Assembly: GCA_036897625.1 (NCBI GenBank)
Contig: JAYMTA010000695.1
Coordinates: 1 to 25,131 of the forward strand
Reading direction: 5' to 3'
Length of the DNA stretch: 25,131 bases
Source of the DNA: Pelargonium cotyledonis
Taxonomy: Eukaryota; Streptophyta; Magnoliopsida; Geraniales; Geraniaceae
In this document: positions 16,984-25,131 of the stretch, piece after piece
Position numbering within the stretch: position 1 is the stretch's first letter
How the letters are laid out: each line of letters starts with the position of its first letter
The notes under the pieces: generated by a model
What the model saw: only the letters and a program-made list of their open reading frames with translations
Told to the model about the DNA's origin: nothing
Database searches by the model: none
Position numbers and translations under genes: made by a program

Positions 16984-19900
16984 CTATCTGAAACCAAGAG
17001 TTCCGTTCTGTTGAAGCCTTAAGTTCTCAATCAGTGTCTGGTAAAACGATTTAAATGCCTTGGTATCACTACCCTGCAGAAAAGAACATCCGGGGTTCAG
17101 GTAAAAAGAATCATAAAACGACTTCCTACAAGAAATTCACGCTAGATTTCATAGAACTATTTCGATTTGGGAAAACATCTAGCAACATGAACTTTTTTTA
17201 AGTAAACTAACTCCCCAATGTTTCAAAATATTGGACCGTAAGTTAAGTTTAACATAATGTTCTCCCACTATGCCAATGTGAGTTGCACAACTGATTTGAC
17301 CCCAGTTTTTATAACCTAATTTCAAAACACTAACTGGGCACATTATTGAGTTAGTTGATGTGAAAAAACTGTTCGGGAAGCTAGATAATAAAAAAAGGCG
17401 CATAGTTCATCGCAGCTAGATGAAGTATGCCCATTAGATATTTACTTATAATAACCGATTCAGGGAGCTCTCAAACACAAATGCACGAGAGAGAGTTGGA
17501 GAGAGATGGTTGATTAACGAATACAGAGATGCATACAATAGTGTCAAGATTATATATAAAGAAAAGCTAACATATAATACCTGCAACTTCTTACAGTATT
17601 GCTCTGCCAAATCCTGAGGGCAATGGGCAGACGGAAAACCTTTTGTAACAAAATGAACGAGAAAATCATCACCAAACTTCTCATACATGACCTTCTGAGC
17701 CAACATAATTTCTCCAAACAAAACAAGCTGCAAGATCAATTTTGACTTTGAGAATGAATGGAGTCTAACGGCATAGCTAATCATGCACTACTACTATCAA
17801 CCCCATGAGCAAACTAAAACGCCAAACTTACTGTATTTGCATCACGAAACTCGAAGGATTTGTCAAGTACGCTATACAAACAACAGTTCTTCGCAAAGGC
17901 CTCCACTATAAAAGTTTTAAAGCCAGGTACCTGAAATACACTAACCCCATTAGTCCGACAAAAAACTTCAAAAGAAATATCTAACTCTTCAGCAGTGCAA
18001 TTTAGCAAAGGAGATACCTTCTCTTCCCCGAATGGCCCAGCACACCAATCTTTAATTAATCTAATAAATATCTGTACGCACACCTAGGAGATAATGAAAA
18101 ATTACTGTTAGACTCGATTATCGTGTCAATTTTAGAGAGGAAAACCCCGCTACTATTATGTGTACCTTTCTTACGGTTATATCCTTATGATTGCAAGATG
18201 TATACAATAGCAACTGCATCATTGGATCTAAGTAACTCATACTTTTGGGGGAAAGAAAAATTGAAGACAAATCATGCGTTACAATCACATGGAGAAATGT
18301 ATACACAGTTCGCTGAAGCTCTTGCAGTTCACGAATTTCCTACACAAAAGGAAGGAGCGGCAATGTAAACATGGAGTAGGAAAATATTCACCTCAAAAAT
18401 AGAAACCAAAATGAAACAAAATTCAGTTGGTAGAATATGTGTCTGCGTCTAGCATAGCATAGCCAATGATCCATAAGCAGAAGAAAATTATTTTCACGAG
18501 ACAGAAAATCCAACGCATACAAACAACGCATATTATACTAAGATTTGAGATGCACAATAGGGTACTGCTCAATAGCCAGGACAAGTAAAATCCAAAACCA
18601 GCAACCATGTCGTTTAAGTTGAGATAAGCTAACATGAACCCTTGACAAAACAATTTCTAATTATGCAAACAAAGGAAAATAAGAATAAGCAAACATCGGG
18701 ATTCCAACTCAATAGTGTGTGCATTTGTTTAGACATTAAAATAAGATGTATACATATAAGTGGCAATTGTCAATCCCTGAATTTACAAGCTAAATAAGTT
18801 ACAACAAGATGGGAATGAATACATAAACTGAAGGTAAGAAGGTTAGCCAAAGATGACTTTGAAAAATGTGGCTGCAAGGAAATCCACAGTTACTGAATCA
18901 GATTTATAAATACATTTCATCGGACCAGTGTTCACATACCTCAGTATTAGTTCCAGGTCCTGAAGGAAATCCATCCCTGGGGATAATACTAAAAATCCTA
19001 CCAGCAATTGCAGGATATACTTCTTCTAATATGTCACGAACTGAGGTATTGAATTTGCATATAAGTTGATTGAGTAAAACAAGAAAGCCAACCATTTCCT
19101 TTGGCTGCCAGGAAACATAACCCAAAATCAAACTTTGACGTGACAAAAGTTAAAAGAGTAAACGACACATCTATAAATATTTAATACAACCATCAAAACA
19201 TAGACAATATTCTTGTTATATCAAAAAGGTCGAAAAAGGTAAACAAACAAAGATATTATGGGGAACCTCTACTGAAGGCTAAGCATGTTTCAATACCAAC
19301 TCTGCTATGATACAATAAAGGCGCACCCCAAAATGAACTGGTATATATAGAAGCCCATTCTGCATTACAATTCCTAAACATCCATAACAGCATGCTCGCC
19401 ATAGTTTAGATAAGCATATTATTTTAATCAACTAGGATATATAATAGCAAACCAAAATGGTCTAGAAATTAAAGTAAAAAGAGTGAGATAAACAACTCAG
19501 CTTGAATTTATAATCTTATATATACCTCACTTTCAGCAAGCAATTGCTCCAGTGCCTTGGGGAGGTAAGGAAATACAGCTGCTCCTAAAGTTTCCACCAT
19601 ACGGTGTATGAATGATGTGACCTAAACAACACATAAGCAATCAATACATAATGGCTGCAGTAGATAGAATTGTTAAACAAATCACAACAATAACCCAAAT
19701 CACAGTTTACCTTAGTACGCAGAGGTTCTATCTTTGGAAATGCAACAAGAACTTGAAGGAAAACATCCAATGTCTGGATAAGAAATAAAGAACGAAAAAA
19801 GATTTAGTTTGAATAAAAAAGTATCTTGCAAGCTTTTTCACCCATAACATTATCAACTATAGCAGATTTCTACTTTTTATCAATCATATCCAATTCAAAA

Positions 19901-22760
19901 AATGAAAGGCATTTGGATCAATCCAGCACAGAACAAATATATTGTATATAGTTTAGAACCTAAGTGTAATTATAGCCAAATCAACACTATTCAGAATGAT
20001 GCAAGTACGGAACCACATGCCTTTTACTGGAGTGGGGGGATGGGATGCACAAATGAAAAACATAACCTAATTAACGAAAGGAAGTTATATACACAAACCT
20101 GCTTGAACATGATACCAATCCTCGGGCGACTGGCAGTTACAAGACGCTCACTGAAACCCTGGATTACACACCAGCATAACAAAATTTGGATTACTTGCTT
20201 ATGTTTGTCTAAGGTCATAAAATTTGTGGTATGACTGTAACAATAAAGTGACTATTTAATTGAAGTAAAAAAGTTGTATAAGTGATTCATTATACATTTC
20301 AGTATTTCACAATACAATGAAGAGAAAAAGAAGGGAGATGACGTATGAGGGAGGAAGTCTTCAACACAAAAGGAAACATTAACTTGTTATTAGATCAAAT
20401 GATGGAGCCTTTACCTTGCTGAGAGCATTAATTGCCATGATTATTTGCTGGATATTAGCTACTCTCGCAGGAGAATCTTCTGGGGTCAACATTTTAGCAT
20501 TCATGAGCAATGCCTCAACCTGAAATGAAGCACAATAACTTCAGGAAAGATATAACCAATACTAATTGCTAGTGAAATACAAATCTGAGGAGGCGGATAA
20601 GCAAGAGAATGGCCAAAGCAAATAAGAGATTTTGTGACTGCAAATTCAACCATAACCTGTTGAGTGAGAGGAGTTATCAATGAAGAGAGATAATCAGATT
20701 GCTTTTCCAGAGACACATCTTCCATTCCAATCAACAAACCAATTGCCTGCAAACGGTTGGATTAAAAAAGAATTAGTACGAGACTAAGCTTTCCTGATAT
20801 TATCAATAACATTTGCTTCCACACACACATCATGAAGTGCAGAGACTAAGGCAATACCTCAAAGATGTGACTACCATCTTCAGAGCCCGAAATCTCTTTT
20901 GATGTATAATCCATCCTTGTAAATCTAGCCACCCTATCTTGCAGGCTCTGAAATTACATCAATGCTCAGAGAAGGGAAAAATGAATGTGAAAGAGTTTTG
21001 GTAAAAGATCAAATTAAGCATACAATTAATTTTAGTACCTGCAAAATTGTCTCTATGAAAGGCACAAGATTTACTTTAAGTAGTTTCACAACCCTCATGA
21101 ACAGATAACTTGCTCTTCTACTTACATTGTCATTTGGATGATGTATACCTCTCTCATCAAGAAACGCAGCCAGAACCAAAGGAATATATTGGGTATTCTC
21201 CAGAACAAACTTCATATATCTTGTTACTGTTTCCAAATACACAAGAGCAACCAGCCTATTGGAATGACAAGGAAACCTCGTCGACAAAAGCATCGGCACT
21301 AACTCACTCAATAGTCCACTACCAGATCTCATTGCTTCATCACTTAATGACTCTCCAAATGCATATAAAAGGGAAAGTGCAGCCTCTACATCTTCAACAT
21401 TCCTGTCTGCTGGAGATGCAACAGCACTACCCAATGAATTTCTTATAAATGCCTGGGTAACATCAGGTGCAACACGACCCACGCTCCGAAGCAAAACAAA
21501 CAGATCCTTTCTGAAATCTGTCACTCGATCTTCTTCTTCTTTCCCAATCTTATCCAATGCATCAAGATTATCACGATATGTTGGATCATAGCATATCTGC
21601 AAGCGAATCACTTCCAATATCTGGGCCACATGACGAAGTTGTTTCTCCCTCAGCGGAAATGAGCTCTTCATTGTGGCAACATAAGCAGAAAGAAATTGTA
21701 CAATGTTAAAGGTTGTGTCATCCTCGCAGTTCTGCATTACATAGAACACCAAGGGCAAGACTTCATTCAAAAGTTCTGTTGAAACCCTCTTGGCATCCTC
21801 CGAATTCAGTCTTTTAGAGCACTCTAAAACCTCCACGGCATACCCAGTTAGCAAGGCAGCTACTCCAGAGACCAATTCAGAATCATTATCTTCATTCACC
21901 AACCCAAAAACCCTACTTATCTGAAGACTTTGCAAAAGTGATAGTTTAGATTCTGGATCCATCATTCTCTTAGAAACTACAGCCAAAACACATCCAGCTG
22001 CGGCAGCACGAAGCTTTATTGACAAACCATCAACTAATATCAACTCAAACAATAAAGGAATGAAGACGTCATTAGCAACCAGTCCTATATCAATCCAAGA
22101 AATATACCTCCTCATCGAATCTAAAACAATAGAACAGAGTTCTGGATCAGAACTCTTGTACATGGACACAATGTCGTACCAAGCTCTAACTATCAGAGCA
22201 ATACACTGCTGCCTCATCGCATCCTTAACACGAGCTGCCACAGCAACCTCTTCAGGCGACCGTGGGTAATCTAAACTAATCAACTCATCATCCAACGCAT
22301 TCAAAACCCGACAAAACATATCAATCACCAAGGCACCTTTACTCAAGTGAGGCAGAAAATCAACAAACACCGAAGGCCAAGTTAAAGGATAGTCAAAATA
22401 AATCAAAGTAACAAGAACTTGGGCAAGCTTGTTTTTGACAGCCCCTTCAAGAAGCCTAACAGCATTCTTATCGTCGATTCCCTCGAAAGACACCAGCGAA
22501 AACACCGATTTCCTGATGAAACTCTTCTCTTCAGAGCTCATCGAAGAGTACCTGACTGTAACCACTTCATGGAGGGTCTGTAAACACCAAAACTGAACTA
22601 GAACTAGCTCACAAAAACACAACTTCTCAATACATATGCTACAGATTTTCAGGTTCTCCTTAATTTGCTGGCAGTACGTGACTGCTTGTGATTTGAGCAT
22701 CGAATCAATACTACCCGATTCATCGAAGCTTATGAGTATAGCTTTCTCTAAATCATCCAT
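16984..22760 (-). CDS. PSD: Exportin-T / PAUSED, tRNA nuclear export receptor (13 coding exons, 988 aa)
   Basis: Importin-beta family karyopherin that binds mature tRNA with Ran-GTP and carries it out of the nucleus. Exons in gene order: 22760-21039, 20947-20858, 20746-20657, 20519-20415, 20158-20099, 19773-19711, 19621-19526, 19104-18940, 18339-18166, 18083-18018, 17930-17832, 17727-17581, 17073-16984. They sum to 988 aa, the length I recall for Arabidopsis PAUSED. Matching landmarks include MDDLE at the start, QAVTYCQQIKE, VIDMFCRVLNALDDELISLD, DAMRQQC, WIDIGLVAND, LVALVYLE, MVGF(L)VLLNQLICKFN, TSCNHKDITVRK, DWCA and QDLAEQYC. The protein is alpha-helical HEAT-type throughout. The start MDDLE was chosen over an 11-codon upstream extension because it is the first ATG and matches the homologue. 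The first exon alone encodes 574 residues. All 12 introns are phase 0. The 87-nt intron 17931-18017 is stop-free. Confidence 0.98.
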
Positions 22761-22829
22761 GAATCTAAAACTGTTGCAAAAATCTCTAAACACCCAATAT
22801 ATATTCCAAAACTTTATGGATTCTTTTAG

Positions 22830-22920
22830 CTGAAAGATTCAATTTTGATGCTAATTTTCTCTGGTTCGAACTGAAAACTGAACAGAAACGAACGCGATTT
22901 AGAGGACTGTGAGAGCTTAC
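22830..22920 (-). other. Probable 5' UTR intron of the exportin gene
   Basis: On the minus strand GAAG|GTAAGC gives a consensus donor at 22920, and CTTTCAG|CTAAAAG gives an acceptor ending at 22830. The 91-nt interval is AT-rich enough for a plant intron. Splicing would join a leader exon (about 23040-22921) to 22829-22761 just before the ATG. It is predicted from splice sequence alone. Confidence 0.55.
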
Positions 22921-22940
22921 CTTCACAGAAGAGACCAAAA

Positions 22941-22970
22941 TCAGAGATCGAAAAAATAAATGTGTGTCAT
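22941..22970 (-). CDS. Candidate upstream ORF in the exportin 5' leader (9 codons)
   Basis: Within the inferred first leader exon there is an ATG at 22970 followed by eight codons and a TGA at 22943-22941 (peptide MTHIYFFDL). It ends 20 nt before the predicted UTR intron donor, so it would remain in spliced mRNA if transcription starts upstream of 22970. Upstream ORFs commonly lower translation of the main frame. Translation is not shown by sequence. Confidence 0.4.
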   Translation of the reverse strand: MTHIYFFDL

Positions 22971-22985
22971 GGATTTGTATTGCGA

Positions 22986-23020
22986 TTAGGGTTCTGTGAT
23001 TGCGAGCTGAGCAAACCCTA
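22986..23020 (-). promoter_or_regulatory. Telo-box motifs near the exportin transcription start
   Basis: AAACCCTA at 23013-23020 (reads TAGGGTTT in the direction of transcription) and TTAGGGTT at 22986-22993 lie in the leader or core-promoter region. There is no obvious TATA box. Telo-boxes close to the start site are typical of plant housekeeping and translation-related genes, which fits a tRNA exporter. Confidence 0.55.
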
Positions 23021-23122
23021 GAGAGCTTCTTCGGATTGGGTTTTTAATTTATAGTTTTGAGTTTCAGGAGAATATTTGTAGAGCAGTTACAGCAAGGAAG
23101 AAGAAGAGTGGAGAGGCACTCG

Positions 23123-23475
23123 AATTTACCACAATACCCATCACGTTTAAGAGATTTCTTATTTTAAACCCGAAATCGAAACTTTGTTCGGCACTAGAGT
23201 TGGAAATTTGGACTTGAACTTCCCAAAACTTGAAACTCGACTCGCATTGTTTATGGACTTGGGTCACATAAATAATTTACCAAAACACCATCATGTTTAA
23301 GAGAATTCTTATTTGAAACTTGAAATTAAAACTTTACGCAGTAATTATGGTAGAATTGGTGATCTAGACATGAACTTTCAAAGTTCAATCATTAAGGATA
23401 TAGTCGGTATTCTGAAATTGAAGTGATAAGCACGCGGAATTCAATTTGCACCTATGCGTGTTAGGATCACATAGA
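23123..23475. repeat. Diverged tandem duplication just upstream of the exportin gene
   Basis: aatttaccacaatacccatcacgtttaagagatttcttatttt (from 23123) recurs as aatttaccaaaacaccatcatgtttaagagaattcttatttga (from 23274), 151 bp away. The similarity continues into agagttggaaatttggacttgaactt versus agaattggtgatctagacatgaactt, and into gtcacata versus atcacata. The first unit may overlap the exportin promoter, since the leader is estimated to begin near 23040. Confidence 0.7.
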
Positions 23476-24007
23476 AACGGTAGTAGGATATGTATGAAAC
23501 GGTTCTATAATACTTGTGTCATCCCTACTCCTCACATCGTTCATCGACGAGAAGTGTTTTCCCCTCTCCAATTTAGGAAGGATTTTCCCAAACCGAAATT
23601 ATTGCATTAGTTCACTTGAGAACTACCAAGCAAAATGAGAGATGTTTGGGGAGTGTGGGTGCACTATAATTAGTAATTTCGGCTCGAACTTGTAAACATT
23701 TAAAAGTCGACTTGTGTTGTCATAAATTTGAGTCTCATAATGATAAAACATAGTATTTTTATTAGTTTTCGAGCTGGTTTGATTTACCTTAGGAAATGCA
23801 TATTTGGTCAAGCTTGGTCATCAAGTGTAAAGTCTAATTTGGCCTCAAACTAATGAGCGCTTAAAATACAATTTGCATTTATGTTGCCTCGTGTTCTTGA
23901 TCCAAACTGATAATTATTCTATCTTATATACGCACCACTACCTAGAAAAAATAAAACGGAAAAGAAACTGGGTCCATGTATCGGATCTTTATTAGTTTCG
24001 AGTTAAA
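23476..24007. other. Degenerate repeat-rich intergenic stretch upstream of exportin
   Basis: No gene is visible. Partial echoes of the 151-bp unit recur: tcgaacttgtaaac..aaaagtcgacttgtgttg near 23683-23719 and ttaaaatacaatttgcattt near 23862-23881. They have the order of words found at 23212-23250. These look like decayed copies of one non-autonomous element whose ends I could not fix. Confidence 0.45.
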
Positions 24008-24188
24008 TTGTCATCCTAATCACTAAAACATGTTGGACCAAGTGGTTTAAACATTTTACATTTTTTCTGATGTCTCATATCGAGTCTCCTTGTCGATGGC
24101 GTGGGGTAGGGTTTAAAGTGACGCTCGATTTGAGGAGTGACAAACATTGTTATTTCGAGTATTATATCCCATTGTTGTCATCCTAATC
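24008..24188 (+). mobile_element. tRNA-derived SINE with perfect 14-bp target-site duplication (copy 2)
   Basis: ttgtcatcctaatc at 24008-24021 is repeated exactly at 24175-24188 and brackets a 153-bp insert (24022-24174). The insert begins actaaaacatgttggaccaa, with an A-box-like TTGGACCAAGTGGTTTAA, and has a degenerate B-box-like ATCGAGTCT about 35 nt on. It aligns along its length with the SINE at 11211-11365. The 29-nt block 24142-24170 differs from 11257-11229 (reverse strand) at 5 positions. Copy 2 lacks the terminal A tract, ending ..tatatcccattg, so it is probably 3'-truncated or its tail has eroded. It lies about 1.25 kb upstream of the exportin start codon. Confidence 0.88.
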
Positions 24189-25131
24189 CAAAAAAGAAGA
24201 AGAGGAAGAAGGCCTTGACCCAAGTTTTTTTTTTTGTCTAAATCATGAAGTTTCTGAGCGGATCCGCAAACTCACGGTTGTCACCTTTAAGACGTTTTAC
24301 CACTATCATACTAGTCTTGACCCAAGTTTCAATTGAAACAAAATTAACCATTGGAATGATCCAATTAAGTATCCAATTTAGCCACCAACTAGCTTTTGGA
24401 TTTTGGCACAAGACCAAATTGAGTTTAAGCCCAATTTTGTAACCCAAGTTTGACCCCAGCCCACATCAAATTCAACTCATTAATATTTGAAGTTGAGTTA
24501 TACGACTGTTTGAAATTATTTAATCTAAACATTCGAGATTCACGAATCAGATTACTCATAATAAGATATTTGTTTTTTATTGATTTTGTTTATAATGAAA
24601 TATGTAATTTGTCAATGATCTTAAGGTACTTAATATTTTTCTTAAAAATTGTAATACAATATTGTTATATCTTTGGCCTTTGAGCAATACAAACTTAGAA
24701 TTTATGATTGGATTTAAACCTAAATTTCATACTCGATCATATAATAATCGGACTGCTGTAAAATATTTTGGTTTTGTCCAAAGTCCAAACTTATATTTTG
24801 AATTTATTTTCTTGGAATTTTTATCATTTTTTAAGGTAGCATGCTTCATTATTGTTCATTAAATATAACATTTGTACCTAATTTTAATCCTTAAAAAAAA
24901 TTCTCGTATATATTTTTTTAAAAAATATTTAATGTAAAAGATCTTAATTGTTGTGTTTTTGTATACGTAATAGACGCCATTAGAAGATATTTCTCTCGTT
25001 GTGTTTATTAGTATCATACATAATTAGTTATTGTATGACGTTCACGCTTTTTTCATTGATGCATTTAATATTGTCACAGTAATACTATATCAAAAATTAA
25101 TCTTCAAATCTAATTTAATATATATATATAT
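24189..25131. other. AT-rich intergenic DNA at the window end
   Basis: No supported gene or RNA. It includes a short purine-rich tract (gaagaagaggaagaagg, 24196-24212), a T10 run at 24226-24235, and an AT dinucleotide run at the end of the window. The open frames at 24245-24442, 24450-24683 and 24662-24862 are AT-driven and show no domain features. Confidence 0.5.

Noticed and set aside
22761..22793. 11-codon N-terminal extension of exportin (MFRDFCNSFRF)
   Set aside because: It would need a GTG start and lies in the leader. The ATG at 22760 gives MDDLE, which matches the homologue.
1..25131. Search for a CRISPR array, bacterial operon, viral insertion or biosynthetic cluster
   Set aside because: No regular direct repeats with spacers, no prokaryotic gene spacing and no viral replication or capsid genes were seen. 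The three genes are ordinary plant genes from separate processes.

Overview
The window is nuclear DNA from a flowering plant, most likely a eudicot. The evidence is AT-rich non-coding sequence, GT..AG introns of about 80 to 720 nt, plant gene families and plant-type short transposons. I cannot name the species. There are three protein-coding genes. Each was reassembled exon by exon, with reading frames joining across every splice junction. The ORFs outside these exons look spurious.

Layout: 1-2868 is AT-rich intergenic DNA. 2869-8305 is a plus-strand gene (8 coding exons, 914 aa) for a chloroplast 13-lipoxygenase of the LOX3/LOX4 type, the entry enzyme of jasmonate synthesis. 8826-11963 is a minus-strand gene (5 coding exons, 442 aa) for a receptor-like cytoplasmic kinase of subfamily VII, closest to RIPK as I recall that sequence. 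It converges tail to tail with the lipoxygenase. 12000-16983 is gene-poor and holds transposon remnants and local duplications. 16984-about 23040 is a minus-strand gene (13 coding exons plus a probable 5' UTR intron, 988 aa) for exportin-T, the tRNA nuclear exporter PAUSED. 23050-25131 is intergenic, with degenerate repeats and a SINE.

The three genes belong to different processes: jasmonate synthesis, immune or growth signalling, and tRNA export. They do not form a pathway. From memory, their Arabidopsis counterparts lie close together on chromosome 1 (LOX4 At1g72520, a kinase At1g72540, PAUSED At1g72560), so the block probably reflects ancestral gene order.

I found no undescribed multi-gene system. 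The most informative non-coding observations are: (1) two copies of one tRNA-derived SINE family, each with a perfect target-site duplication, one of them in sense orientation in kinase intron 1; (2) a lipoxygenase intron 1 made of degenerate tandem copies of a unit that includes the exon 1/intron 1 junction, creating decoy donor sites; (3) a compact hAT-like MITE hairpin 22 bp after the lipoxygenase stop codon; (4) a stop-free intron divisible by three in each of two genes; (5) an exportin gene in which all 12 coding introns are phase 0.
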